Source: Calothrix sp. FI2-JRJ7
GTDB taxonomy: Bacteria; Cyanobacteriota; Cyanobacteriia; Cyanobacteriales; Nostocaceae
DNA length: 64,000 nucleotides
Direction: 5' to 3'
Assembly: GCA_019359675.1 (NCBI GenBank)
Contig: JAHHGX010000031.1
Location: 62,001 to 126,000 of the forward strand
Under the pieces are notes generated by a model. The model made no database searches, was not told where the DNA came from, and worked only from the letters and a program-made list of their open reading frames with translations. Numbering within the stretch: position 1 is the first letter of the stretch; each line of letters starts with the position of its first letter. Positions 44,052 to 54,492 of the stretch are shown piece by piece. The position numbers were made by a program, and so were the translations under genes.

Positions 44052-44264
44052 CTACCAATCGCTGAAACTGGTCTGTGTATTCGCCACACCTGATTGTTGA
44101 ACAACAGGTTGGGTGAAAAACTCTGAGGTTGGCTCATGATTAAGTACTATTCCTAGCTGTGCTTCTATCGCTGCTGTTACCTCAGCGCACGAAGCACCTA
44201 CTATGCCAGTGACTTTTTCTAGTACCCGACCATCTGGATAAATAATGAACTCTAATGTTTCCAT
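44052..44264 (-). CDS. DUF2997-family small protein
   Basis: 70 residues starting METLEFIIYPDGRVLEKVTG, the DUF2997 signature, then CAEVTAAIEAQLG. First gene of the operon with ycf35 and ferredoxin. Function unknown. Confidence 0.85.
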   Translation of the reverse strand: METLEFIIYPDGRVLEKVTGIVGASCAEVTAAIEAQLGIVLNHEPTSEFFTQPVVQQSGVANTQTSFSDW

Positions 44265-44767
44265 AATTTACTGTGCCAACCAAAGATAAGTACGTTCGGA
44301 CTGTACTGCTCTATTAAAGGACTATATACATAGCCCTCTGGAACATACCCCTAGTTACAAACTTGTCATTTGTTAACTAATGTTCCATCTCTCAAAATAT
44401 ATATCTCAGAAAATTTACAAAACTTATTAAATTGTTTAGTCAGTACGTTCACTATATGTAAGTTTCCCTTAACCTTGGGGATTAGTCAAGCTTCAAAAGG
44501 TATACGTAACTTAAGTATAAAAAAGTTGAAATATATATATCATAAGCTTTTACATCCTGTTTTATAGAGCAACCTATACAAAAATTATTGAGAAACTTTA
44601 TTATTATTATCGATTTAAAATAAAATTTAGCATTATATATTATCAAAGCATCTATATCTAGATACGTGTAAAACATAAGTATTAATCGGAAACATAACAA
44701 AAAATCTACAATTTAAAATCGTGAATCGAAAATGTTGTAAGCTTTGAGGCAATTCGGAATGTAGATT
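44265..44767. other. AT-rich intergenic region
   Basis: 503 bp between divergent operons, strongly AT-rich with runs such as atatatatatcataag. No repeat family member or RNA recognised. Small open frames here have no ribosome binding site. Confidence 0.5.
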
Positions 44768-45769
44768 ATGAGTGCAAAGCAAGTAACAGGTTCGCGCGTC
44801 GGGGTACTAGGTTTTGGTGGACTAGGGCAAGCAGCTGCAAGAGTGTTGGCGCCTAAACGGGAAATGATACTAGTAGCAGCAGCAGATAAACACGGTTATG
44901 TTTATCGTCCAGATGGACTAGATGCTTCAGGATGTATTAGTACCTATCAATCTTTAGGTTCAGTTGGATACTTAGAGCCATTTGGCAAATTAACTACCGA
45001 AAGTATTGAGGAACTAATCAGTGCGGGTTCCTCTGTCGATGGTTATTTTTTGGCATTACCCAACTTACCCAATAATTTTATACCAAATGTAGTTAAGCAA
45101 TTTATTAAGTTGGGTTGGCGTGGAGTGCTTGTTGATGCTATTAAGCGTACAAGTGCTGTTGAACAACTGTTAGAAATGCGCGGTGAACTCAGAGAAGCTG
45201 GTATAACTTATATGACAGGATGTGGCGCCACTCCAGGGTTATTAACCGCAGCAGCATCACTCGCAGCACAAAGCTTTGCTGACGTTCATAAAGTAGAGAT
45301 TACTTTTGGTGTAGGTATCGCCAACTGGGAAGCTTACCGCGCGACAATTCGTGAAGATATTGGTCATATGCCTGGTTATAGTGTAGAGACTGCTTCTTCT
45401 ATGACCGACGCCGAAGTAGAAGCATTATTAGATAAAACCAACGGTATTCTGAAATTAGAGAATATGGAACACGCGGATGACATAATGCTTGAGCTTGCAG
45501 GTATTTGCGCGCGTAACCGCGTTACTGTCGGTGGTGTCGTCGATACTCGCTCACCTAAAAAGCCATTAAGTACAAATGTTCAAATCACTGGACGTACTTT
45601 TGAAGGTAAAATTTCTACTCACACTTTTACTTTAGGTGATGAAACTAGTATGGCTGCTAATGTGTGTGGACCTGCTTTTGGTTACTTGAAAGCTGGTATG
45701 CAATTACATAAGCGCGGTATGCATGGTATTTTTACTGCTGCTGAAATTATGCCGCAGTTTGTAAAATAA
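44768..45769 (+). CDS. bioU: BioU-like (S)-8-amino-7-oxononanoate synthase (saccharopine dehydrogenase-like)
   Basis: 333 residues. Rossmann start [16 protein letters not shown], then [14 protein letters not shown] with a lysine at position 126, and FALG-type C-terminal domain ([18 protein letters not shown]). This matches the cyanobacterial BioU family, in which that lysine donates its amino group in a single-turnover biotin step. Other saccharopine-dehydrogenase-like oxidoreductases are the main alternative. Stand-alone gene, ATG at 44768. Confidence 0.75.
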   Translation: MSAKQVTGSRVGVLGFGGLGQAAARVLAPKREMILVAAADKHGYVYRPDGLDASGCISTYQSLGSVGYLEPFGKLTTESIEELISAGSSVDGYFLALPNLPNNFIPNVVKQFIKLGWRGVLVDAIKRTSAVEQLLEMRGELREAGITYMTGCGATPGLLTAAASLAAQSFADVHKVEITFGVGIANWEAYRATIREDIGHMPGYSVETASSMTDAEVEALLDKTNGILKLENMEHADDIMLELAGICARNRVTVGGVVDTRSPKKPLSTNVQITGRTFEGKISTHTFTLGDETSMAANVCGPAFGYLKAGMQLHKRGMHGIFTAAEIMPQFVK

Positions 45770-45813
45770 TTCTGTGTTCAAAAGAGTGTAGGGTGGCTTA
45801 TGCCACCTTACAA

Positions 45814-46353
45814 TTAAGACAAACTTTCAACTGGGTTTTCATCAAGCAAAACTTCGTGTGTTTGAATAACGAATGGAAGTTCGGCGCCTATTAAACCACG
45901 TTTAATGCGTTCGGATGTTTCAGGAAATACGACAAACAGTGGGTATTTGGTATTTGCACCCTCGCTTAATATATGGCTATGTCGTTCTGGCATTAACCAC
46001 TCGTAGTCTTTATCAAGTAATACTTGGGTTTGGCGCCAACGCATTAATAAATCAGAAAAATCTTCTTCTGGACGGTGGACATAAATAAAAATTTCGGCAC
46101 CTGTTTTAATTTTCCATTCAGGGTCACACATTAAAATAGCAACATCGCACGGTAACGTCATTGCTTCTGATAATGAACCCGCTTTGCGAATGCGGATAAT
46201 TGGTAAAGGTATAGTGATAACGCTTTCTGCTGGGCGCCGTAAGCTTGGTATCATTTCCAAATAAGGACGGTGCTGTTTGAACAGTTCTATGGCGCCGAGA
46301 TGATGGCTGTATTCTGCCAAACATGCTTCATAATTAGATTTGTGTACAGGCAT
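45814..46353 (-). CDS. conserved cyanobacterial hypothetical protein
   Basis: 179 residues, soluble, no signal peptide or membrane helix. Not assigned to a family. Features: VITIPLPIIRIRKAGSLSEA, EDFSDLLMRWRQTQVLLDKD and FVVFPETSERIKRGLIGAEL. It stands between a palindromic hairpin (46383) and convergent bioU. Length and codon use are those of a real gene. Confidence 0.7.
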   Translation of the reverse strand: MPVHKSNYEACLAEYSHHLGAIELFKQHRPYLEMIPSLRRPAESVITIPLPIIRIRKAGSLSEAMTLPCDVAILMCDPEWKIKTGAEIFIYVHRPEEDFSDLLMRWRQTQVLLDKDYEWLMPERHSHILSEGANTKYPLFVVFPETSERIKRGLIGAELPFVIQTHEVLLDENPVESLS

Positions 46354-46382
46354 ATTTTATGTATAAATTTATTTAATATGAT

Positions 46383-46410
46383 GTAGAGACGTGATTAATC
46401 ACGTCTCTAC
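46383..46410. terminator. 28-bp perfect palindrome between pilC and the hypothetical gene
   Basis: gtagagacgtgatt and its exact inverse. It lies after pilC on the minus strand and before the hypothetical gene; gtagagac family. Probable terminator of the pil operon. Confidence 0.7.
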
Positions 46411-46421
46411 AACATTTGTGG

Positions 46422-47642
46422 TTATCCCAATTTCTCGAATACGGCGAACATGGGCAAATACATTGATAACAAAATCGTACCAACCATTCCCCCAAGTACC
46501 ACAATCATAATTGGTTCCAAAATACTCGTTAAAGCTTTTACAGCTTGTTCAACTTCATCTTCATAAAAGTCAGCAACTTTCATTAACATGGCATCAATTT
46601 CCCCTGTTTCTTCACCAATGCTAATCATTTGAATTGCCATTGCAGGGAAAACTTTCTCTTTTTGCAGCGCCATACTTATCATGCCACCTTGCTGTACTTC
46701 CGCGCGTGCAGCATCAATAGCATTAGAAATAACTTGATTTCCTGCGGTATCACGCACAATTTCTAGAGAAGTTAAAATTGGAACACCTGAACGAGTCAAA
46801 GAACCGAATGTACGACTAAATTTAGCGACGGCTGATTTTTGTATTAAGTCACCAAATAAAGGCATTTTCAAAGAAAGACGGTCAATAGTTTGTCTACCAA
46901 CGGCTGTTTTATAATATTGTTGATAAGCAATCCACAAACCAATCACAGCAGCAATTACTACAAATAATCGCCAACTTCGCAAAATTTCACTGACATCAAG
47001 CATGAATTGTGTCAATGGAGGCAATGTAGTTCCCAAATCTTTGAAGATATTAGCAAAAATTGGAATCAAGAAAACCGTCATCCCAATAAAAATTGCAACC
47101 GCTAAAAAACCAACCACAACGGGATACGAAAGTGCTGCTTTGATTTGGTTCTGTAAACGTGCAACGTCTTCTAATAATTTCGCGAGTCGGTTGAGTACTT
47201 CGTCGAGTACACCACCAACCTCACCCGCTTGTATCATACTTACATACAACCCGTCAAAACATTTTGGGTGTTTCCGCATTGCATCAGATAAGTTAATCCC
47301 GTTTTGAACATCGGCACTTATATCTAAAAGTGCTTGTTTGAGTTTAGGATTTGTGCATTGTTCTCCAAGTACACCTAAACTTCTTACAATTGCTACACCA
47401 GCGTTGACTAATGCTGCAAACTGACGTGAAAAAACGGCTTTATCTTTAACAGAAACTGATGCAAAACGCGCATTAAAATCGAGTGCTGATTTGAGGTCAA
47501 AACTTTCTGTTTTTTTCAAGTCTTGAACTACAAAACCTTGCTGTCGTAAATTGATACGCGCTTCTTTTATCGATTCTGCCGTTACTTTTTCAGTCCTACT
47601 TTTTCCTTGAGAATCTCTGACACGCGCTACAAAACTTGGCAT
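46422..47642 (-). CDS. pilC: type IV pilus inner-membrane platform protein
   Basis: GspF/PilC family, 406 residues. Two similar halves, each a cytoplasmic helical domain and hydrophobic helices (FLAVAIFIGMTVFLIPIF; SILEPIMIVVLGGMVGTI). It anchors the pilus motors PilB and PilT. Last gene of pilB-pilT-pilC on the minus strand, 68 bp after pilT. Confidence 0.95.
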   Translation of the reverse strand: MPSFVARVRDSQGKSRTEKVTAESIKEARINLRQQGFVVQDLKKTESFDLKSALDFNARFASVSVKDKAVFSRQFAALVNAGVAIVRSLGVLGEQCTNPKLKQALLDISADVQNGINLSDAMRKHPKCFDGLYVSMIQAGEVGGVLDEVLNRLAKLLEDVARLQNQIKAALSYPVVVGFLAVAIFIGMTVFLIPIFANIFKDLGTTLPPLTQFMLDVSEILRSWRLFVVIAAVIGLWIAYQQYYKTAVGRQTIDRLSLKMPLFGDLIQKSAVAKFSRTFGSLTRSGVPILTSLEIVRDTAGNQVISNAIDAARAEVQQGGMISMALQKEKVFPAMAIQMISIGEETGEIDAMLMKVADFYEDEVEQAVKALTSILEPIMIVVLGGMVGTILLSMYLPMFAVFEKLG

Positions 47643-47674
47643 ATTTTAAAAGGTTATGAATTTGAAATTATATG

Positions 47675-47696
47675 GAGACTGTACATGTACAGTCTC
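47675..47696. repeat. 22-bp perfect palindrome between pilT and pilC
   Basis: gagactgtac and its inverse around atgt..., with a ctac tail; gtagagac family. It may tune pilC expression relative to pilT. Confidence 0.65.
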
Positions 47697-47710
47697 TACA
47701 ATTCTTGGTT

Positions 47711-48829
47711 TTAATGTGCTTTTGCAGCTACTTTGGCGCCATTTTGTGGAGGAGCACCACCGATGAGACGTTGAACTTCATCGGGTTTAGATGTTTTAGA
47801 CATTGCTGCTTCAAAGGAAATTATTCCTTGCTTATAAAGGTTTGCCAAAACTGTTTCTAGTGTTTGCATTCCCAATTTACCCCCCGTTTGAATTGCAGAG
47901 TAAATTTGCGCTGTTTTTCCTTCGCGAATCAAGTTAGAAATAGCTGGTGTAATTACCATAATTTCTTGCGCCATTATCCGACCGTATTCACCTGGTTTGG
48001 GATTTTTCTTGGGCACTAAGGTTTGACTAAATACTGCTACTAATGAGTTTGATAGTTGTACACGGACTTGTGTTTGCCTTTCGTGTGGAAAAACGTCAAT
48101 AATCCGGTCAACGGTCTGTGCAGCGGAGCTTGTGTGTAGTGTACCAAATACTAAGTGTCCTGTTTCTGCCGCAGAAATTGCCAAAGATATTGTTTCCAAA
48201 TCCCGCATTTCACCCACTAGGATAATATCTGGGTCTTCCCGTAAAGCAGCTTTTAATGCGTTGGCAAAACTCTTTGTGTCTTCACCTAGCTGACGCTGGT
48301 GAACCAAACTTTTAATTGGTTCATAAACAAATTCAATTGGGTCTTCTACTGTTAATATATGTTCTGCGCGTGTGCGGTTGATTAAGTCAATCATTGCCGC
48401 AAGTGTTGTAGTTTTACCTGAACCTGTAGGTCCTGTCACCAAGATTAGTCCTCTTGGTTTTTCTGACATTTCACGGACTACATCGGGTAAACCTAATTTC
48501 TCAAAGTTAGGAATTTTAGAACTCAATGCACGTAAACATGCTGCATAGGCACCACGGTCTTTGTAAACGTTAACACGAAAGCGCGCTAGTCCTTTTACAC
48601 CGTAAGAACAATCTAACTCCCAAGTCTGTTCTAGTGTTTTACGCTGGGTGTTGTTGAGCATACTAAAAATTAGCCGCTGACATGTGTCAACTGACATCAC
48701 ACCATATTTTTCTTGAGGTGTGAGTTTTCCACTGACACGGAAGTAAGGAGGTAGTCCTGCGGATAAGTGTAAATCCGAACCTCCTTGTTCAATCATGTCT
48801 TCCATCAAGTCCTCAATCATGAAATCCAT
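47711..48829 (-). CDS. pilT: pilus retraction ATPase
   Basis: 372 residues, hexameric ATPase. Walker A GPTGSGKTTTLAAM, Asp box, Walker B DIILVGEMRDLET and the His box GHLVFGTLHTSSA. Drives twitching motility or phototaxis and DNA uptake. Second in pilB-pilT-pilC. Confidence 0.96.
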   Translation of the reverse strand: MDFMIEDLMEDMIEQGGSDLHLSAGLPPYFRVSGKLTPQEKYGVMSVDTCQRLIFSMLNNTQRKTLEQTWELDCSYGVKGLARFRVNVYKDRGAYAACLRALSSKIPNFEKLGLPDVVREMSEKPRGLILVTGPTGSGKTTTLAAMIDLINRTRAEHILTVEDPIEFVYEPIKSLVHQRQLGEDTKSFANALKAALREDPDIILVGEMRDLETISLAISAAETGHLVFGTLHTSSAAQTVDRIIDVFPHERQTQVRVQLSNSLVAVFSQTLVPKKNPKPGEYGRIMAQEIMVITPAISNLIREGKTAQIYSAIQTGGKLGMQTLETVLANLYKQGIISFEAAMSKTSKPDEVQRLIGGAPPQNGAKVAAKAH

Positions 48830-48913
48830 TGTTTTTTCCTCTGTGTGTTTTTGTAATAAGCGATTTATCGCTTGTGTTAAGGACTGAAGTCCTAAGTACG
48901 AGCTAATTTACGG

Positions 48914-50929
48914 TTAGTCTTGGAAGCGGGATGTCATACAGTAGGGACATTCCAGCCATTCGGGTTGAAGTTCAGCGCTACATGTACGACAAGTTAACCC
49001 ACTCTTGCGTTTGGCTTTGAGTTCTGCTTCTAAACCTGTGTCGGTGAAGGTTACACGCTCTACTTCTTCGAGCGTTGTCGCACCTTGACGTACTAAGTCC
49101 AAACTGTAGGCAAGCAGGGTTTTCATCCCTTCTTCTACTGCTACTTCTTTGATGCGTTCGGTTGGTGCATCTTCGTTGATTAAAGTCTGTAGGTTTTCTG
49201 TAATCTTCATGACTTCATAAACACCACAGCGTCCTTTGTAACCAACACCGTTACATGTTGGACATAGCGAACCGTTGCCCTTAGCTTGTTGAATTTGCTC
49301 GTTGCTGAGTGCATTAGCTTTGTAAAGAGTTAGCCCAACATCTTGTGATGCTGTCATCCCAAAACGAGCAAGCTCTTCAGGTGTCGGAGTGTAAGGAATA
49401 CGGCAGTCTGAACATACACGTCGTACTAAGCGCTGTGCTAACACTCCCAGTAATGAGCTTGATATCATGAATGGTTCAATGCCCATTTCACCCAAACGGG
49501 CGATGGCGCCAGGAGCATCATTGGTGTGAAGTGTTGTTAATACTAAGTGTCCTGTTAACGCTGCTTCAATCGCGGTTTTTGCTGTTTCTTTATCTCGCGT
49601 TTCACCCACAAGCAATACATCAGGGTCTTGACGTAAAAACGCGCGTAGTGCAGTTCCAAAATCTAATCCTTTTTCACGGATAACTTGTACCTGCGTGATT
49701 CCTGGCAAACTGTACTCAATTGGATCTTCTACTGTACTGATATTAATACCTGGGTCGTTACGTTCGGCAAGTGCTGAATAAAGCGAAGTCGTTTTACCCG
49801 AACCTGTTGGTCCTGTTACTAATATCAAACCGAAAGGACGCGAAACCATTTCTTGGACGATATGCAAAGTTTCTGGGTCGGTAATTAATTTATCCAAACC
49901 TAACTGTGTAGCGGAGTTGTCCAAAATCCGCAGTACTACTTTTTCTCCGTAACGACTTGGCAAGGTGTTAACGCGGAAGTCAACCTTACGTCCCTCAAAC
50001 ATCCGACGAATCCGTCCGTCTTGTGGTAAACGACGTTCGGCAATATCTAAATTCGCAATAATCTTAAATCGGGCTGTGATGGCAGGAATAATTTTTTTCG
50101 GTAATGCGTCAAACGCTTCACGCAATACCCCGTCTTTCCGAAACCGTATGCGTAAATTCTCTTCTTGCGGTTCAATGTGGATATCCGAAACTTTCTCTTG
50201 TAACGCTTTTCCTAAAATTCGGTTCACCAAATTAATAATCGGTGCATCTTCCGCACCTTTCATTGCTGACCCTAAATCAGCTTCCGCATCATCTGGAGCA
50301 TCTGCTAAATCTAAATCGCCAAGGTTTTCTAAATCTTGATTGATATCCGTTAATTTTTGTTGCTCGATGTGCTTCTGCTTAACTGCTAGCTCATCAAGAA
50401 ACTGGTTGATAATCTGCTGGTAGTCCTCAGTAGTGATTACCATCCGTTGCAACGCCAACCCTTGCGGACGCAAAATCCGATTTAAATCATCCGATGCTTC
50501 TAAGTTATCTGGGTCAACCATTGCCACCAATACATTGGGTGGGTTTTGCTCGTCGTTACGTGATAATGGTACTAAACGATGGCGCCGGCAAATATCTACT
50601 GGGATAAGTGTGTCTATCAAGTTTGCCACCATCGATGTGCCGATGGAGTTAACTTCTGGGTCAAGTGATTCAACCCCGTAAAGTATTTTTAATTCAAAAA
50701 GTTGTTGTTTTTTATATAATCTCAGCAGTTCCGGTGATAGCTGGCGCCCTGAAATCGATTCAAGTACCTCAGTCAGGGGTGTCCCGCTTTTGCGACTTTC
50801 CATCAGTGCTTGTCGCATTTGCTCGGTATCAACAAACCCTGATTGTACTAATTTTGTTCCGAAGGGTGAAAATTCTGTCCTCGTTGTGAGAGCAGTACTT
50901 CGCCTCTGTTGTGATGACGAATAAGTCAT
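48914..50929 (-). CDS. pilB: pilus assembly ATPase
   Basis: 671 residues, GspE/PilB family. N-terminal MshE-like domains, Walker A GPTGSGKTTSLYSAL, Walker B DVLLVGETRDKET, a zinc-binding loop (VCSDC...LCPTCNGVGYKG) and an extra C-terminal zinc ribbon (CRTCSAELQPEWLECPYC) seen in cyanobacterial members. Powers pilin polymerisation. First gene of the operon; divergent from grpE, 246 bp away. Confidence 0.96.
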   Translation of the reverse strand: MTYSSSQQRRSTALTTRTEFSPFGTKLVQSGFVDTEQMRQALMESRKSGTPLTEVLESISGRQLSPELLRLYKKQQLFELKILYGVESLDPEVNSIGTSMVANLIDTLIPVDICRRHRLVPLSRNDEQNPPNVLVAMVDPDNLEASDDLNRILRPQGLALQRMVITTEDYQQIINQFLDELAVKQKHIEQQKLTDINQDLENLGDLDLADAPDDAEADLGSAMKGAEDAPIINLVNRILGKALQEKVSDIHIEPQEENLRIRFRKDGVLREAFDALPKKIIPAITARFKIIANLDIAERRLPQDGRIRRMFEGRKVDFRVNTLPSRYGEKVVLRILDNSATQLGLDKLITDPETLHIVQEMVSRPFGLILVTGPTGSGKTTSLYSALAERNDPGINISTVEDPIEYSLPGITQVQVIREKGLDFGTALRAFLRQDPDVLLVGETRDKETAKTAIEAALTGHLVLTTLHTNDAPGAIARLGEMGIEPFMISSSLLGVLAQRLVRRVCSDCRIPYTPTPEELARFGMTASQDVGLTLYKANALSNEQIQQAKGNGSLCPTCNGVGYKGRCGVYEVMKITENLQTLINEDAPTERIKEVAVEEGMKTLLAYSLDLVRQGATTLEEVERVTFTDTGLEAELKAKRKSGLTCRTCSAELQPEWLECPYCMTSRFQD

Positions 50930-51175
50930 ATATTCTTATATTTATATGGGTAGCCAAAACCTCTTCTATATTGAGTATTCCCATGCTGGTACCCAGAACT
51001 CTCATCTTGACAAAGAAAAATTAGAACCTTGACTCAATTTACGGAAACCCGCACTACAATACTCTACGGAAAGCCGTCCTTATTACGATGGAAGAATATA
51101 TCCAGCTTTTGTCAAAATAGAGAACGATGATTAACTATTCAGCAATAAGGAGAACTCTAAGAGGTAATGCAAACG

Positions 51176-51835
51176 ATGAATAGCGACTTCCCTGAACAAA
51201 ACAACACAAGTACATATGGCAGCGAAGTAGCTGACCCCAGTGCTGTGGCAACTAACGATGTGAGTTCCTACGCTTCGACATCTGACAATAGCGTAAATGC
51301 TGACGCTGCTTCTGATGATAGTGCAATGGAGCCGCAAATCGATTCGCTCAAAGCTCAACTCGAAGCAAGTAGCAATCAATACACACGGTTAGTAGCAGAT
51401 TTCGATAATTATCGCAAGCGCACTCAGAAGGAAAAAGACGACCTTGATGCATTAGTTAAACGAAACACCATTACAGAACTATTACCAGTAGTGGATAATT
51501 TTGAGCGTGCGCGCGCTCACATTAAACCTCAAAACGATTCTGAGATGGCAATTCATAAAAGCTATCAAGGGGTTTATAAACAACTGGTTGACAGTTTAAA
51601 ACGATTGGGTGTTTCGCCAATGCGTCCCGAAGGTCAACCATTTGACCCCAACCTTCATGAAGCAGTATTGCGCGAACCTACGGATGAACATCCAGAGGGA
51701 ACAGTGTTAGAAGAGTTAGTGCGCGGATATTTTTTGGGTGAACGTGTACTACGCCATGCAATGGTGAAAGTCGCAGCTCCAAAAGAAGATACGCCTGTTC
51801 TTGATGATACTCAATCAAGTGCAGCGGATAGTTAA
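51176..51835 (+). CDS. grpE: GrpE nucleotide-exchange factor
   Basis: Co-chaperone releasing ADP from DnaK. From the ATG at 51176 (10 nt after gaggt) it has 219 residues; the ATG at 51167 is too close to the Shine-Dalgarno. Acidic, poorly conserved N-terminus, long coiled coil ([20 protein letters not shown]) and beta domain with LHEAV and RHAMVKVA. First of grpE-dnaK-dnaJ. Confidence 0.95.
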   Translation: MNSDFPEQNNTSTYGSEVADPSAVATNDVSSYASTSDNSVNADAASDDSAMEPQIDSLKAQLEASSNQYTRLVADFDNYRKRTQKEKDDLDALVKRNTITELLPVVDNFERARAHIKPQNDSEMAIHKSYQGVYKQLVDSLKRLGVSPMRPEGQPFDPNLHEAVLREPTDEHPEGTVLEELVRGYFLGERVLRHAMVKVAAPKEDTPVLDDTQSSAADS

Positions 51836-52083
51836 GCTGACAGTTGAACCTGATAGTTAGTTTCCATGTACGTATTTACCGCGTCAATTTTCTTGATTGA
51901 CACGGTTATACTACTATTGCTTTAAACTTCAAGTACACGACCGTTCGGTACAAAACTATCACTAATGCTTCTTTTGCTAGCGCAACTTTTTCCCACTAGT
52001 AATAATTACGTAAGTATGCTCTCAACCTAATGTGGATATTCCGTGTTATGTCAACGAACTAACAAGTACAGAATATTATACTT

Positions 52084-54042
52084 ATGGGAAAAGTTATTGG
52101 GATTGACTTGGGCACTACTAACAGTTGCGTAGCAGTCTTAGAAGGTGGTCAACCAATTGTTATTGCTAATACCGAGGGTGGAAGAACAACTCCAAGTATC
52201 GTCGGTTTTGGTAAAGGTGGTGAACGCTTGGTTGGTCAATTGGCAAAACGTCAAGCTGTCACAAATGCTGAAAATACTATTTATAGTATCAAACGATTTA
52301 TTGGGCGCCGTTGGGAAGACGCAGAAACCGAACGGTCGAGGGTGCCTTATCAATGTATAAAAGGTCGTGATGATACGGTTGATGTCCAAATTCGCGGCAA
52401 GAACTATACACCCCAAGAAATCTCCGCGATGGTTTTGCAAAAACTTAAGCAAGACGCAGAGAACTTTTTAGGTGAAACCGTTACACAAGCAGTTATCACA
52501 GTACCCGCATATTTTACCGATGCCCAACGTCAAGCTACAAAAGACGCAGGCACAATTGCTGGTCTTGAAGTTTTACGTATTATCAATGAACCCACCGCAG
52601 CAGCTTTGGCATTCGGGTTAGATAAACAAGACACTGAACAGCTAATTCTTGTATTTGACCTTGGTGGTGGAACATTTGATGTCTCTATTCTTCAACTCGG
52701 AGATGGAGTATTTGAAGTTAAAGCGACTTGTGGTAATAACCATTTAGGTGGCGATGACTTCGATAACGTTATTGTTGAATGGATGATTGAAGTTTTCCGC
52801 ACAGAGTCAGGAATCGATTTAGCTCAAGATAAAATGGCGGTGCAACGCTTGCGTGAAGCTGCGGAAAAAGCCAAAATCGAATTATCGAGCATGGGCAACA
52901 CAAGTATTAACTTGCCATTTATCACCGCTGATGCCAGTGGTCCCAAGCATTTAGAAACCGAACTTAGTCGCGCAAAATTTGAAGAGTTAGCAAGTAGTTT
53001 AATTGCAGCAACGCTTGAACCAATGACGCAAGCACTCAAAGATGCCGACCTTAAGCCTCAAAATATCGATAAAATTATTTTGGTCGGTGGCTCGACTCGT
53101 ATTCCTGCCGTGCAAAACGCTTTAATGAAGTTTTTCGGTGGCAAAGCTCCCGACCGCTCTATTAACCCTGATGAAGCTGTTGCTCTTGGCGCCGCAATTC
53201 AAGCTGGGGTATTAGGTGGTGAAGTTGAGAACTTATTACTACTCGATGTCACTCCGTTGTCTATAGGTATCGAAACTCTAGGCGAAGTTTTCACCAAAAT
53301 TATCGAGCGCAACACCACAATTCCCACCAGTAAATCTCAAGTTTTCTCCACCGCTATTGATGGGCAAATTTCAGTAGAAATTCATGTCCTCCAAGGTGAA
53401 CGGGCAATGGCACGCGATAATAAAAGCCTTGGTAAATTCTTACTAACTGGTATTCCAGCCGCACCGCGCGGAGTCCCACAAATTGAGGTGTCGTTTGAAA
53501 TTGATGTCAACGGTATCATGCAAGTTGCCGCTCAAGACAAAGGTACTGGTAGAGAGCAAAGCATACGTATTACTAATACAGGTGGTTTAAGCGCGCTGGA
53601 AATCGAAAAAATGCGCCAAGAAGCCGAAGCTTTTGCAGAAGAAGATAAGAAGCGTATTGAATTGGTTGCTTTGAAAAACCAAGCTGATAACTTGCTGGGT
53701 AGTTATGAATCTACTTTGAGAAATAACGCTCATCTAATTAGCGACTCCATGAAACAGTCCGCTGATGAAAAACTATCTCAATTACAAGCAATAAGTAACG
53801 ATACTAATGTCTCTATTCATGAGTTCCAACAACGTTTGCAGGAATTCCAACAAGCTTTATTTGCTATCGGCGCCGAGGTTTATAATCGAGCTGGCAACAG
53901 TCAACCAGGCGAAATTGTCGAAATAACCAATACCTCAAGTATTGAAAGCAATAATGGTGTAAACGAAAACATGACACCGCAATTCAATTTTGATTTTGAA
54001 GAAGAAGCGGCTGCTTTGGCTGATTACGAAGCGATTGACTAG
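52084..54042 (+). CDS. dnaK: Hsp70 chaperone DnaK
   Basis: 652 residues. [17 protein letters not shown] phosphate-1 motif, [13 protein letters not shown], linker region [14 protein letters not shown], and substrate domain up to about 600. The acidic tail [17 protein letters not shown] differs from the E. coli EEVKD end; the position next to grpE and dnaJ is that of the main cyanobacterial DnaK (DnaK2-like). Long untranslated gaps separate it from grpE (249 bp) and dnaJ (450 bp), so it may have its own promoter. Confidence 0.96.
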   Translation: MGKVIGIDLGTTNSCVAVLEGGQPIVIANTEGGRTTPSIVGFGKGGERLVGQLAKRQAVTNAENTIYSIKRFIGRRWEDAETERSRVPYQCIKGRDDTVDVQIRGKNYTPQEISAMVLQKLKQDAENFLGETVTQAVITVPAYFTDAQRQATKDAGTIAGLEVLRIINEPTAAALAFGLDKQDTEQLILVFDLGGGTFDVSILQLGDGVFEVKATCGNNHLGGDDFDNVIVEWMIEVFRTESGIDLAQDKMAVQRLREAAEKAKIELSSMGNTSINLPFITADASGPKHLETELSRAKFEELASSLIAATLEPMTQALKDADLKPQNIDKIILVGGSTRIPAVQNALMKFFGGKAPDRSINPDEAVALGAAIQAGVLGGEVENLLLLDVTPLSIGIETLGEVFTKIIERNTTIPTSKSQVFSTAIDGQISVEIHVLQGERAMARDNKSLGKFLLTGIPAAPRGVPQIEVSFEIDVNGIMQVAAQDKGTGREQSIRITNTGGLSALEIEKMRQEAEAFAEEDKKRIELVALKNQADNLLGSYESTLRNNAHLISDSMKQSADEKLSQLQAISNDTNVSIHEFQQRLQEFQQALFAIGAEVYNRAGNSQPGEIVEITNTSSIESNNGVNENMTPQFNFDFEEEAAALADYEAID

Positions 54043-54492
54043 GTTAACAAAAATTTCGTTGATATCTGTTAAATTGTAATAACAAGCCGTATTGCCGGGA
54101 CAACCGCTCGTCTCGGCAATTTGCTTTTGAATGACATAACATATTCAAATTGTATCATAAAAGATACGGTTTTCCGCACCCACTGTTATAGGCTGTTGTC
54201 GTATAAGGCGGTGGAAACCACACCTGCACTTCCTTGATGATTTTAAGTATACTCATACATGACGTTTAATGACGTTTCACGAACCAAAAAGTTACAAACA
54301 TGTTTTAACCTGTGGACACTTTTGCAGTCCAAAACGACTAAATATATTTATTTTTGGTGATTTTTGTAGAAGGTAAAAGGTAAAATTTACTATTAACAAA
54401 ACTTAACTCTTGCCTTCGGCGCCTCTGTACTCAAGAAATTGAAAGAGGAAGAGGCGCAAAATGTCTAACTTCTAACTCTCACCTTTTACAAT
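54043..54492. other. dnaK-dnaJ intergenic region
   Basis: 450 bp holding the dnaK terminator (54091-54128) and, further on, a repeat-like aacttaactcttgccttcgg with one GGCGCC. No gene or CIRCE-type heat-shock operator seen. Confidence 0.55.
54091..54128 (+). terminator. Rho-independent terminator after dnaK
   Basis: attgccg and cggcaat form a 7-bp stem, extended by gac/gtc, followed by ttgctttt. 49 bp after the dnaK stop codon. Confidence 0.75.

Noticed and set aside
51840..52083. CIRCE heat-shock operator upstream of dnaK
   Set aside because: No TTAGCACTC inverted repeat found there or before grpE or dnaJ.
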